Source: Cladosporium sp. IMV 00045 (taxonomy: Eukaryota > Ascomycota > Dothideomycetes > Cladosporiales > Cladosporiaceae). Taken from it: 60,437 nucleotides of DNA. Location: positions 1 to 60,437 of the forward strand of contig MSJI02000631.1 of the NCBI GenBank assembly GCA_001931905.2, given 5' to 3'. Under the pieces are notes generated by a model. That model was not told the origin of the DNA and ran no database searches. It saw nothing but the letters and a program-made list of their open reading frames with translations. Both the position numbers and the translations under genes were made by a program. Positions 50,716 through 60,437 of the stretch are shown piece after piece (positions within the stretch are counted from its first letter, which is position 1; every line of letters begins with the position of its first letter).

Positions 50716-53167
50716 ATGGCAGACCAGCCGGATCCGGAACACAGGGCGGCAGACAGTCCTTCCGAGGACGACGAGCCCATCCCAAAGCCTCGAGAACTCC
50801 CCTTGGACTTGCCTCGATCCCTTGATGACCGCAAGAGCTATCCCTCATACAACCAAGAGACCGAGTATTACGATGCCTGGCAGGGTGAGCCAACCACACA
50901 GACCTGATTGCCTATCCCGCTCTTGAGACTCATACCCTCCAGGCCAGTCCCAATTCCTTTCTGCTCCCACACTCGCCAAAACCACCAATTTCAATCTATC
51001 CTTGCACGAGCCCGACGATAGCGACGCCTTTGACGGAAATGACGAAGCACGCATGGCTCAGATGCTCAACTTGCAATCCCGCCAAGGCGATGGCGAAGAC
51101 GCTGGAGAGGCGGCCGAGGAAGATGTGCTAAAGGACGACAAGCTGTCGCGTGACCAAAAGGCGAAAGCATTGCAGGACTTCTTGTTCATGGCCGCTAGCA
51201 ATGGTGATGCGCAGCGAATCGAGCGATTAGTGCGTGGCCCTGCATCTGATCTCGTGGAAATCGACGCCGTAGATGCCGAAGGAACACCGCCGATCGTATA
51301 TGCGAGCTGCTTCGGGCATAAAGAGGTGGTACTTGGTCTGCTGAATGCGGGCGCAACAGTCGATCAGCAAGACAGGAACCAGTGGACAGCCCTAATGTGG
51401 GCAATGACCAACAGACACAAGGACATTGCGAAGACACTGCTGGATCACGGAGCATCTACGGAAGTCAAGTCTTCAAGCGGCAGGACCGCGCTGGATTTTG
51501 TCTCCCCGAACAGTGAGATGTCGGACTTTTTGCAGCACAGCGGATACTCCATTGGCAACGCCGGGGTCACAGATGACTTCTACAACGCTGGATTTTCACA
51601 AGACCGGTTTGAGGAGGAGCTTGCGGAAAGCGAAATGAGACGAAGGATGATGATGGAGAGCGCAATGAATCTGGAGGTCGACTTGGGAAATCTAGGCTTG
51701 GATGAGCAGCCAGAGCCCATAGACGAGTTGGAGGAAGCACAGACTTTCGTCTGGGACCGCTGTCTGAATGACCAGATGTTCGTTTTCATGGAGAATGACA
51801 TCGAACACATTCTAGACATTGTCATCACGAACATGACTCCCCAACGAACGGCATCGCAGAAGCCTGTACCTGCCAACATCATTTTCCTGGGCGCGAGATA
51901 TGCTTGTTATCACGCAGATAAAGAGCTGCTGGCGGAGTGGCTCGTCTCTGCGCAGGAGAAGGTTTATGCCGTTGTTGACAAATGCCAGTGGGATATGACC
52001 ATTCTGGCATTCTGGATCTCGAACGCGACCCTACTCCTCTATTACCTGAAAAAGGACCCCGGCCTCACACAGGAAACGACACATTTTCAAGCGCAGATGG
52101 CTGAGCTCATCCATGAAATCTACATCCTCATTGTTCGAGATGCAGAGAGACGAATGGACAAGGTTCTAGACACTGCCATCCTTGACCACGAGACCATTCC
52201 AGGATTCGAAGACATTGCTTTCCAGAATGAGTGGAAGTTCCTCCGATCAAAACCCAAAGTCAAGCCTGAACCAGCCGATAAGCGCTTCCGACCACCTTCG
52301 CCCAAGCGAAAGGCGCAAATTTCACCTCGAAATATCACCTCTCTCCTGTCGTCAACGCTATTCGTCCTAGACCTCTACGACGTGCATTCTGTGATCACTG
52401 CACAGATTCTCTCGCAATTACAATATTGGCTCGGCGCAGAGATTTTCAACAGGATAATGTCCAACAAGAAATATCTCGCGCGCACAAAAGCTATGCAGAT
52501 TCGCATGAATATTTCCACTTTGGAGGACTGGGCAAGGACGAACAATCGCCAGCCGGAACATTACGAGGGCGGGATGACCACACCTGTCGGCGAACCGACG
52601 ATTGATGCTGCCCGGAGACATCTGGCTCCCGTTGTTCAGCTCTTGCAGTGGCTGCAATGTTTCTCGTCTCTGGGTGAGGATCAGGAGGCAATGGAGACCA
52701 CTATCCAGCAGCTGCCTACACTTTCTACAATGCAATTGTTGCATGCGGTCAAGTACTACCGTGCTGAAGTCGGAGAGAAGACTCTCAGCAAGCCCGCAAT
52801 GAAGTCTGTCCAAGAGATCAAAACACGATTGAACAAAGCTGCTGCCGAGTCGCCGACCGTGTCAGAGCAGCAGCCTCCGGGAACACCTCAAACACCTGGA
52901 GCGAGCAATGGTCTCAGCAAAGACGAGGATGATATCCCTGAGAGTAACCTGCTCAACCCCGGGCTTCTCTTGCCATTTCACTTGCCCACATCGACCGACA
53001 TGCTGGTGAGCTATGGCGCGGGTTTTGGCGGCGTGAACAAGGAGCGGGAACGTCGCTATATCCCATCGGTTCCTCCAGAGTTCTTGGTCAAGCTGGATCC
53101 AAATGGCGGCCAAGGAACGAAAGACATCTATGAAAGTGCAAGATGGAGCGAAAATGACAGTTCTTGA
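50716..53167 (+). CDS. Ankyrin-repeat and DIL (dilute) domain protein
   Basis: Exons 50716-50884 and 50943-53167 (58-nt intron) give 797 aa. About three ankyrin repeats lie around residues 115-235 (GTPPIVYASCFGHKEVVLGLLNAGATVDQ, QWTALMWAMTNRHKDIAKTLLDHGAS, SGRTALDFVSPN). A DIL domain follows (~residues 330-640), with ATLLLYYLKKDPG, LLSSTLFVLDLYDVHSVITAQI, LSQLQYWLGAEIFNRIMSNKKYL and AMQIRMNISTLEDWARTNNRQPEHY. DIL is the cargo-binding fold of class V myosins. Fungal proteins combining ankyrin repeats and DIL are conserved but poorly characterised, and may act in actin- or vesicle-linked trafficking (inference). No motor domain is present. Confidence 0.92.
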
Positions 53168-53488
53168 GGGGTTCCCATTTTCCGACCGACGACAAATGAT
53201 TTTCGCACGTCAGGCCGGCCTCTTCGGCGAAATTATTATGAGTTTCAGGTGATATCGGCGGGCTCCGCGCTGGCGCTTCACCTGCGTTCTCCGCATATGA
53301 CCCCAAAGCATCGAGTAAACGATTCACCCCAGCAATCACCGCTATCGGCAACTGGTGGGGTGCCAATGCTACGCTGCCCTGAAGCCCCGCGCCAATATAA
53401 TAACAGTCATGATTTTTGTTCAACCAGCATAGCGAGAATCTAGCATATTCATTCTGCAAAGAAAGAAGAAAACAAAAAGAAAACAAAA
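53168..53488. promoter_or_regulatory. Intergenic region, allantoicase promoter
   Basis: 321 nt. It contains the CGG-N6-CCG site listed separately, a GATA overlapping GATATC at 53251-53256 and a second GATA in reverse (CTATCG) near 53341-53346, fitting nitrogen control of purine degradation. Confidence 0.5.
53256..53267. promoter_or_regulatory. CGG-N6-CCG (UaY/Ppr1-type) site upstream of allantoicase
   Basis: TCGG at 53255-53258, then six nt, CCG to 53267, about 222 nt before the start codon. The Aspergillus purine-pathway activator UaY binds TCGG-N6-CCGA, and here only the last base differs. A GATA core is directly adjacent. Confidence 0.55.
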
Positions 53489-54635
53489 ATGGAAGCGCCA
53501 ATTGTATCACCCGAAACCGTCCAGGATGTCGTCGACAAGACGGCCGTTAGACCAGTTGCTGCCGAATCGATCGACAAAACGTTCAATGACAGCATAGGTG
53601 TGTTTCTGCTTGTCAGCAAATAATTGCCTGAGAAAAAATGTGTCTAACAATCTTATAGATCTCGTCAACAGCGCCCTCGGATCCCGCATCCTCTCCTTCT
53701 CTGACGAATGGTTCGCCGCCGCCGAGAACCTGTACAACCCCAAACCGCCCGTCCGCAAACCGGGCGTCTTCACCTACGCCGGCGCATGGTATGATGGCTG
53801 GGAGACTCGCAGACACAACACCGAGCCCTTCGACTGGGTGGTGTTCCGCCTCGGCGTGGCCTCCGGCAAAGTCAGAGGCGTCGAAGTCGACACCGCTTTC
53901 TTCAACGGCAACCAGGCGCCCGAAGTGGCCGTGCAAGGCTGCTTCGCGTCCGACGACAAAGAAGACGAAATCAAGAGCAAGGACTTCAGCGGCTGGGAAA
54001 CAATCCTGCCCAAGCAGGAATGCGGCCCCAGCCAGAGACACGGCTGGCTTTTGCCTGACGGCTCGGACAAGGCGTACACGCACGTGCGCCTGCAGATGTT
54101 CCCCGACGGCGGCATCGCGCGCTTCCGCCTGTTCGGCGAGGTCATCCCCGTGCTGCCGCAAGACGCCAGCGCCGTCTTCGACCTGGCGGCCACCGTCAAC
54201 GGCGGCGTGGCCGTCAAGTGCTCCGACCAGCACTTCGGCAAGATCGACAACCTGCTCCTCCCCGGCCGCGGCGTCGACATGGGCGACGGGTGGGAGACGG
54301 CGCGCTCGCGCGGCGACCACATTGACTGGACCATCATCAAGCTCGGCACGCCCGGCGTCATCGACCGCCTCGTCGTCGACACCGCCCACTTCCGCGGCAA
54401 CTTTCCGCAGAAAGTGCAGGTTTTCGCCGCTCCCACTGCGGACAAGACGCCGGAGCATGAGGATCAGGTGTGGACGGAGATTCTGGCGCCGCAGAAGACG
54501 GGCCCGGATGCGGAGCACGAGTATGACACGCAGGTGCTGAAGGATGTTGGTGGTGTGAAGTATGGGTTTGTCAAGATGGTCATTATTCCCGATGGTGGCG
54601 TTAAGCGCATTCGCGTGTTTGGAAGGAGAGGTTGA
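53489..54635 (+). CDS. DAL2: Allantoicase
   Basis: Exons 53489-53597 and 53659-54635 (61-nt intron) give 361 aa, the usual length. Allantoicase hydrolyses allantoate to ureidoglycolate and urea in purine catabolism. The protein has the two tandem allantoicase repeats. The first has GVFTYAGAWYDGWETRRHN, DWVVFRLG and GVEVDTAFFNGN (~90-160); the second has GRGVDMGDGWETARSRGDHIDWTIIKLG and LVVDTAHFRGNFP (~250-310). Both end with a PDGG(I/V)xRxRxFG motif. The intron junction gives FNDSI-DLVNSALG as in other fungal allantoicases. Codon use is strongly GC3-rich, which leaves a long open antisense frame that should be ignored. A UaY-like site lies upstream. Confidence 0.96.
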
Positions 54636-55380
54636 TTTTGGGTGAGTTTGAGAAGGAGATAGCTCCAAAGGAAAAATGAGTAAAGAAACCCAACAATCAG
54701 TGATCTCATCGTCTACAACTGGGTTTTTTTCTGCTTATTCAGCGTGAAGACATGAAGCCTGTCTGTTCACCCTGTCTTGCCAAAGCAATGGTGCATCGTA
54801 AGTACATCTCGTAAAAGGCTCTCCCTTCCCAAATCTACCACGCCGGCACTTCACGACTAACGACTCTGATTATTCAAAACTTCTTTTCCCTCTACACATC
54901 TAGAAGCACGTTTAGGGCAACAGTCCGCTCTTGATTCTCGACTGCTGGCTGATGAGCAAAGGGGCGAGTAGGCAGGTACCATAGTGTTTTGGATCACAAG
55001 GCCATGGACCGTTTGATGTTCGTAAAGTGAATGTGATCTTCTTACTATAGATTCCAGATGCATACCAAATATTTCAGTTATTCATCCGAACGGACTTGAG
55101 GAACGCTGGACCTGGGCCTTTCTACTACACTCATGTTGCTCTCACTGATTAAAAATGGCCATTTCTATACTTGGTCTCGCTCGTCGGATGCTGTGGGAAT
55201 GGAATGTACTGCGAATGGAACCTTTCTGGTCGGGTAGAATTCCCTCGATATTATATTCTCTTTGATATATGAAAAGCAAGAGAAACGAACGAATGCTGGC
55301 TAAAATTACAATACACTTCTCCACCCCTGAAGCCTCAAAACCCCTCGGCCGTTTACATCATGCCTTCCAAAGTCATCGCT
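54636..55380. other. Convergent intergenic region
   Basis: Between allantoicase (plus) and the AltA1-like gene (minus). Holds both terminators. Nothing else recognised. Confidence 0.5.
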
Positions 55381-55815
55381 CTAAGCGACACAAGTAGCCT
55401 CAGAGTTCTTCACCTTGAAGTTCTCCTTCTGCTTGCTGGCATCGGAAGAAGTGGCAGCGTAAACCTGCTTCTGGCCGTAGTAGTTGCAGTAGCTGCCGGC
55501 CTTCGCATCGGTGATCTGCGCCTGCAGCTTGAGCTCATTCTTGTCGTTGGCGGTGTCGATGTAGGCGTACAGCGTCTCGGCCTTGTTCTTCTTGCCCGTG
55601 GCCTTGCACTTGACGTAGTCCTTGTCGTCGAGCGTGCCCTCGCAGTGCGCGCTGGCGTCTTTGTAGGAGACGTCGAAGTAGTAGTTGCAGCCGACGGTGC
55701 AGCCGAAGACGAAGTTGGAGACGGAGAATTTCTCGTTCGTGGATTGTTGTTGTTTGGCGGGCGCGGCGGCTGCGAGGGAGGCGGTTGCGAGGGTGAGGAG
55801 GGTGGAGGCACGCAT
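55381..55815 (-). CDS. Small secreted AltA1/AA1-like protein
   Basis: Single exon, 144 aa. A signal peptide covers residues 1-~19 (TLLTLATASLAAAAPA). The mature protein begins Gln-rich and then has NFVFGCTVGCNYYFDVSYKD, HCEGTLDD, DYVKCKATG, LYAYIDTANDKNELKLQAQI, SYCNYYGQKQVY and a terminal Cys: six cysteines in the AltA1 / AA1-like beta-barrel style. That family is restricted to Dothideomycetes and relatives and includes the allergen Alt a 1 and plant-defence-inducing proteins. The match is by pattern and length and the family call is moderate. The leader upstream of the start contains a GGTTT microsatellite (55829-55852). Confidence 0.72.
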   Translation of the reverse strand: MRASTLLTLATASLAAAAPAKQQQSTNEKFSVSNFVFGCTVGCNYYFDVSYKDASAHCEGTLDDKDYVKCKATGKKNKAETLYAYIDTANDKNELKLQAQITDAKAGSYCNYYGQKQVYAATSSDASKQKENFKVKNSEATCVA

Positions 55816-57473
55816 CTTTGGTTGTGTTTTGGTTGGTTTGGTTTGGTTTGGTTTGGTGGGAGAGGAAGTGTTTAAGAGGTTGGTTTGTTGGTTGATGAGG
55901 ACTGTTGTTGAGTGTTGGATCGAAGTGTTGATTGTCAGATGATGATTTCAATCCACCAGAAACGGGGAACGACCACGACGTTATATACCTACGGTTCCAT
56001 CGATCTAGTCACGGGTCTTGGGAGGCCAGGTCCTTCATTAGCCATTGGTGTCCTCCCCAGTCCAGAGTGAGGTCACAGGCAACGTCTTGCCTTTAGCAAA
56101 TACGAGGTGGGCCCCCGGGAGAGTCTCTCGAGGCTAAACCGCGAAGGGACGCTTTGGCCGTGACTCGTGGAGCCCTAGACTTGAAGATCTTGCTTCTATT
56201 CTTACGCGAGCCTACTTTTGAATGGGGCAAGCCTGCCGATGCTCCCAATATGCTTTTGCTCTGCAGAGGCAGCGAGATGGCCAGGGTCCCGAGCGAGAAG
56301 TGATATGCGCATGATGGTCTGCTCGTTTGCGTGTCCTACATCGTATAGTGCCCACTGCTTTTCTAGTGAAATAATATGCCTCAGCTTTTTCGTCACGGGG
56401 TCGTAGCATTATCTGCGTCGGCAGTTTCGAAAGTTCGTATTCTTCCCGGTCACTCTTGGGACGTTAATCTTGCTGAGATTGTGCGAGTGACATGGAATTG
56501 AATTACAGCAGAATGAGCCTCGGGACGTTGATAGTACTACAAAGGAGACTTGACGTGTGCGTCGGACAAGTCCAAAGGCAGGTCTTAGCGGTGGCTCTTC
56601 GGACGTCCCTCGCGAATTGTGGTATAGGTGGCAAACGGCCTTTGGCCATCGAAGGCGAGTTCGACCAGCAAACCAGTGGCACTCGCATTTGTCAATACGG
56701 CAGCCGTAGCGACCTACATTTAGGACTGCTGGTCGATACGAGAGCGCTACAGCACGAAACGAAGGTTACCTTAGCAGTGGTTTGCAGAAGTCTGAGAGCT
56801 GTCGCCTCCGGGTATGGGCGAGGCGCAGCGTGGTCGGCCGAGGCCGGCCTGGCACTGGCTGGCTTTGTCCACTGTACCACCACGCTGTTATTTTCAGGTC
56901 CTGGACATGCTAACCAACGGATCCGCCGAAGCAAGCCATGTGAAGTGTAAGTATTTTTAAGATATCTTGTTGCAAGTCTAGCAAAAACAACAAAAAGGCG
57001 TAGCGTCCGCCCAATCCTCCCGCCATCCTTCCTCGCCCTTTTCCCCAAGCAAAGATGATCCTTCCCGCCGCGAGCCAAGGAGAAATGGACGGCTGGTGAC
57101 GTTCCTGTTTGTGGAGAGAGGCTGCGGGCTTGTGGGGAGGGACAACATCGACAACCTCGGAGGACAAGACATGGAAGAGGGGAAGATGTTCCTACGACGG
57201 GCAATTGCTTGCCAATCGAGTTCAAGCCAATAATTGCTGGCTGCCACTCACTACTGCTCTCATAATGCGATCGTCCGTTCAACCGGCGCATACCAAGACC
57301 ACCTAAGCTCGGCTCCTCGTCAACCTGCATATTCATTCATTTACATGTATGCACGCCGTGGCATTCTGTCTGTAGGTTGACAATCATTTCCCTGTCATTG
57401 GAGCTCTTTTCTCTTGTACAATTATTTCTCTACCCTACATTGATCAATCGATCAATTAACCCATGCCACCGCA
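55816..57473. other. 1.7-kb divergent intergenic region
   Basis: Contains a GGTTT microsatellite (55829-55852) next to the AltA1-like gene and a 4-codon uORF (57463-57477) overlapping the CoA-synthetase start. Frames in the middle on both strands lack family features, and I do not support a gene. Confidence 0.5.
55829..55852 (-). repeat. GGTTT microsatellite in 5' leader
   Basis: Four to five GGTTT units on the plus strand, directly upstream of the AltA1-like start codon (AAACC on the coding strand). Confidence 0.7.
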
Positions 57474-57477
57474 ATGA
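57463..57477 (+). promoter_or_regulatory. Four-codon uORF overlapping the main start (ATGA)
   Basis: ATG CCA CCG CAA TGA. Its stop TGA (57475-57477) overlaps the main ATG (57474-57476) in an ATGA arrangement, which could allow termination-reinitiation or repress translation. Confidence 0.55.
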
Positions 57478-59540
57478 GCACCCGCAGCCTCACATCCGAC
57501 GTGCACGCCGCGTCCCTGCAAGATCCCACCAAGTTCTGGGCGCACCAAGCGCAACAGCTGACCTGGAGCACGACACCCACCTCGGCTTTCAGAAAATCAA
57601 CCCGAAAACTGCAAGACGGCACATCCCACGACAGCTGGACTTGGTTCCCCGACGGCGAGATCAGCACGTCCTACAACTGCATCGACCGACACGTCGAAGC
57701 CGGCCATGGAGACACCACGGCCATCATCTGGGACAGCCCCGTGTCCGGCAGCAAGCAGCGCATCAGCTACGCCGAACTGCAGCGCGAAGTCGCCACTCTG
57801 GCGGGCGTGCTGCGGGAAGAGGGCGTGGAGAAGGGCGATGTGGTGCTCATATACATGCCCATGATACCCGCGGCTCTGATTGGAATCCTCGCGACGATCC
57901 GGCTGGGAGCCATCCACGCCGTGGTGTTTGGAGGGTTCAGTGCGAATTCGCTGGCGCAGAGGATTGAAGCGAGCAAGCCCAAGGCCATCCTCACGGCTTC
58001 TTGTGGTATTGAAGGTGCGAAGGGGCCGCTTTCCTATCAGCCCATGGTGCGGGGAGGGATTGAGCAGAGTCCGCACAAACCCGCCCGGACTATCGTTTTC
58101 CAAAGAGAGCAGAGTCGCTGGGATGGTGTGCGCAAAGAGAAGGGCGAGCGAGAGTGGCAGAATTTGGTGAAGTCGGCGAAAGATAGGAAGTTGGTTGCCG
58201 AGAACGTGCCTGTCAAGAGTGGCGACGGATTATACATCATCTACACAAGCGGAACAACAGGGCTGCCAAAGGGTGTGCTGAGAGAAGCAGGCGGCCACGC
58301 GGTCGGGCTGAATCTGAGCATTCGATATCTCTTCGGCATCAAAGGTCCCGGGGATGTCATCTTCACGGCCAGCGACATCGGCTGGGTCGTCGGTCACTCG
58401 TACATCTGCTACGCGCCTCTGCTCGCCGGAGCAACCACCGTACTCTTCGAAGGCAAGCCCGTGGGAACCCCAGACGCCAGCACGTTCTGGCGAATCCTAG
58501 ACGAGTACAAAGTCAACATCCTATCCACAGCACCGACAGCTCTCCGAGCAATCAGGAAAGAAGACCCAGAAAACAAGTTTTTCGAAGAGCGAGGGCGCAA
58601 AGGCGGCCTCAAAGCCCTCCGCGGCCTCTTCCTCGCAGGCGAACGCAGCGAGCCCTCCATCGTCAAAATGTACGACGACCTACTCGCCAAACACTGTGCG
58701 CCCAACGCCCACGTCATCGACAACTGGTGGTCGTCCGAGTCCGGTTCCCCCATAACAGGCCTGCCCCTCCTCCCCTCCACCGGCCTCAACTACGCCGACA
58801 CCAGCGGCACCGAAACCCTGAAAATCAAACCCGGCTCGGCCGGCAAACCCATGCCGGGCTTCGACATCCGCATCGTAGACGACTCCGGCTCCCCCGTGTC
58901 GGTGGGCACAATGGGCAACATCGTGCTCGGCACGCCCCTGGCGCCCACCGGCCTGACGACGCTCTGGAACGACCCCGGGCGATTCTACAAAAGCTACCTG
59001 AAGCGCTTCGCCGGCCGCTGGCTGGACACAGGCGACGCCGGGATCATCGACGGAGACGGCTACGTGCACATCATGGCGCGCAGCGACGACATCATCAATG
59101 TAGCCGCGCACCGGCTCAGCACGGGCGCCATTGAGCAGGCCGTCAGCGCGCACCCGCGCGTCACGGAGTGCGCTGTCGTCGGCATCCCGGACGCGATGAA
59201 GGGTCACGTGCCGTTTGCTTTCATCGCTGTCGCTGGCGATGGGGAGCCGCCGGCGAATCTGCTCAAGGAGCTCAACGGGAATGTCAGAGAGAGTATCGGT
59301 GCCATCGCGAGTTTGAGCGGCTTCATTGCCGCGCCGGGGATTATTCCGCGCACGCGCTCGGGGAAGACGCTGAGGAGGGTGTTGAAGGAGTTGTTGGAGA
59401 ATGCGGTGGAGGGGCAGTTTGGGAAGGAGGTTGCTGTGCCTGCTACGGTGGAGGATGCGGGGGTGGTTGAGAAGGCGAGGGGGGCGGTTAGGGAGTATTT
59501 TGAGAAGGGGGAGGGGAGGAAGGTTAGGGCGAAGCTTTGA
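57474..59540 (+). CDS. Acetyl/propionyl-CoA synthetase-like (ACSS3-type) acyl-CoA synthetase
   Basis: Single exon, 688 aa. ANL-superfamily enzyme activating a short-chain acid with ATP and CoA. The N-terminus (DPTKFWAHQAQQLTWSTTPTSAF, then FPDGEISTSYNCIDRHV) is the ACS-type cap. Then come GAIHAVVFGGFSANSLAQRIE, the P-loop YTSGTTGLPKGV (~260), SDIGWVVGHSYICYAPLL, WWSSESGSPI, GRWLDTGDAGIIDGDGY and RSDDIINVAAHRLSTGAIEQAV (hinge). The C-terminal catalytic Lys is in PRTRSGKTLRR (~630). ACSS3 and propionyl-CoA synthetases share this layout. The substrate (acetate, propionate or longer) is not determined. No targeting peptide is obvious. Confidence 0.92.
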   Translation: MSTRSLTSDVHAASLQDPTKFWAHQAQQLTWSTTPTSAFRKSTRKLQDGTSHDSWTWFPDGEISTSYNCIDRHVEAGHGDTTAIIWDSPVSGSKQRISYAELQREVATLAGVLREEGVEKGDVVLIYMPMIPAALIGILATIRLGAIHAVVFGGFSANSLAQRIEASKPKAILTASCGIEGAKGPLSYQPMVRGGIEQSPHKPARTIVFQREQSRWDGVRKEKGEREWQNLVKSAKDRKLVAENVPVKSGDGLYIIYTSGTTGLPKGVLREAGGHAVGLNLSIRYLFGIKGPGDVIFTASDIGWVVGHSYICYAPLLAGATTVLFEGKPVGTPDASTFWRILDEYKVNILSTAPTALRAIRKEDPENKFFEERGRKGGLKALRGLFLAGERSEPSIVKMYDDLLAKHCAPNAHVIDNWWSSESGSPITGLPLLPSTGLNYADTSGTETLKIKPGSAGKPMPGFDIRIVDDSGSPVSVGTMGNIVLGTPLAPTGLTTLWNDPGRFYKSYLKRFAGRWLDTGDAGIIDGDGYVHIMARSDDIINVAAHRLSTGAIEQAVSAHPRVTECAVVGIPDAMKGHVPFAFIAVAGDGEPPANLLKELNGNVRESIGAIASLSGFIAAPGIIPRTRSGKTLRRVLKELLENAVEGQFGKEVAVPATVEDAGVVEKARGAVREYFEKGEGRKVRAKL

Positions 59541-60174
59541 GGGGGTTGGATGGTGTTGTTGTCGCAAGATCGTGGACGGTGCTTTTTTCTTTTGGACTGG
59601 GCTGTTTGATAACACTGCTTTGTCGGTGAGGACCTAGTCGGTAGCTGGTTCTTCGGACGTCAATGTTATTTACACGATATAATGAAACACGAAAAGACTT
59701 TCATCTCTGGTCAGTTACCTCCCTTCGCGTAATCGAGTCTTCGAGAGCAGAAACATTCCCACCATATTCACATTGCTCTTCCTTATCACGCCTTCAATGT
59801 CGCGCGTGTATATGGTCCCTTGAAAGCATGTAGACCCGACAACTCGCACTTTCTGACAAGGGTGACGGTCTCAGCTGCTGGGGTAGGTGATTAAGAAAGG
59901 TATTATTTCGTATATATCAACCAAAGGAAGCGCATGGAGGCGGTAAGAATACCAAACAAAAACAACGCCCGAATATCCCATGTCGCTGCCGTCGCACAAA
60001 AGAAAAGCATCAGGTGATACATGTCACCACGTTCAGCCCTCGAGGCTTGGATATTCCACGCCTCGACGCTCTCCCCTTCAACGTCATGTTCTCTTGCATC
60101 CTTCTCCCTCGCGGTCGAGAAAGCCTCTTCCTTCCAATCGACCTGCTCTTCCCTCATCTTCCCTCCTTTGGCCC
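59541..60174. other. Convergent intergenic region
   Basis: Holds the terminators of the CoA-synthetase gene and of the small protein at the right edge. No gene supported. Confidence 0.5.
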
Positions 60175-60417
60175 TTAAAACAAACAATCCAAACAACAGC
60201 AACAAGCCAACGCACCCGCAATACCCGCACAGATACCTCCCGCCGAGCTGCCTCCTCCCTGGTTCCCGCGATCGTCATAATACCCTCCCTGCGGCGGGTA
60301 GCCCTGCTGAGGCGGGTACGGCTGCTGCTGGTACTGCATGGGAGGCTGCTGGTAGGGCGGCTGGCCGCCGCCGTAGTAGTCGCCGGGGGGAGGGCCGTAG
60401 GGTCCCGGCCCGCCCAT
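60175..60417 (-). CDS. CYSTM-like Pro/Gly/Tyr-rich small protein (5' end may lie beyond the window)
   Basis: 80 aa from an ATG at 60415-60417. The frame continues upstream (GSPPPP) to the window edge, so more coding sequence or an exon may lie outside. Residues 1-~55 are Pro/Gly/Tyr/Gln repeats (PPQQGYPPQGGYY), and the C-terminus is SAGGICAGIAGALACCCCLDCLF, the cysteine-rich short membrane segment of CYSTM proteins. These tail-anchored stress-related proteins occur widely in fungi and plants. Confidence 0.7.
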   Translation of the reverse strand: MGGPGPYGPPPGDYYGGGQPPYQQPPMQYQQQPYPPQQGYPPQGGYYDDRGNQGGGSSAGGICAGIAGALACCCCLDCLF

Positions 60418-60437
60418 GGGGGGCGGTGGGCTGCCGT

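Noticed and set aside
53613..54668. 351-codon open frame antisense to allantoicase
   Set aside because: Allantoicase on the plus strand has clear family motifs and GC3-rich codons, which leave antisense frames open.
56492..57336. Open frames on both strands upstream of the CoA-synthetase gene
   Set aside because: Overlapping on both strands, with no signal peptide, domain or plausible intron structure.
58680..59615. 311-codon open frame antisense to the CoA-synthetase gene
   Set aside because: Same GC3 effect. The plus-strand enzyme is unmistakable.
1..60437. CRISPR arrays, prokaryotic operons or phage modules
   Set aside because: Introns and fungal families throughout. The repeats present have neither regular spacers nor associated cas-like genes.

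Overview
The window looks like nuclear DNA of a filamentous ascomycete (Pezizomycotina). The best fit is a Dothideomycete with compact genes, although the class is inferred only from gene content and short introns. The evidence is: spliceosomal introns of about 48-94 nt with GT..AG ends and CTAAC/CTGAC-like branch sites; fungal families such as Zn2Cys6 regulator, DUF6594, HRQ/DUF3445, an AA9 lytic polysaccharide monooxygenase (LPMO), cellobiose dehydrogenase (CDH) and an ankyrin-DIL protein; no operons; and no CRISPR, tRNA or rRNA that I could support. Exon structures were derived by hand. Every spliced coding length reported is a multiple of three.

Layout. 1-12.1 kb: Wee1 kinase (minus) with a 4 kb gene-free upstream region, a DUF6594 membrane protein and a CYP52-like cytochrome P450. 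12.6-18.5 kb: a gene-poor accessory segment with two diverged direct repeats at its edges, a near-perfect 27-bp hairpin, a four-copy fold-back repeat, two orphan ~275-aa proteins sharing a TDYSP motif, and an 85-aa cysteine-rich secreted protein in the middle. 18.5-30.8 kb: mostly housekeeping genes, namely PDAT/Lro1, Naa30 (NatC), a PRISE-like reductase, a DUF3445 membrane-anchored protein, ALG9 and Naf1. 30.85-31.64 kb: a degenerate tandem repeat of eight units.

31.8-42.9 kb: a run of oxidoreductases and regulators: flavin monooxygenase, a small HTH/AT-hook-like protein only 26 nt from a Zn2Cys6 factor, a second DUF3445 protein, an aldehyde dehydrogenase and an SDR. Because DUF3445 includes haem-dependent oxidative N-demethylases, which release formaldehyde, this neighbourhood could be an undescribed amine-oxidation cluster (inference). 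43-47 kb: an AA9 LPMO and a CDH lie side by side in the same orientation. CDH is the known electron donor of LPMOs, and the LPMO promoter carries a CGG-N11-CCG inverted repeat.

48.5-60.4 kb: a hybrid-histidine-kinase-like gene that stops before its ATPase and kinase modules, an ankyrin-DIL protein, allantoicase with a CGG-N6-CCG site upstream, a small AltA1-like secreted protein, an acetyl/propionyl-CoA synthetase-like enzyme preceded by a 4-codon uORF that overlaps its start, and a CYSTM-like small protein at the right edge.
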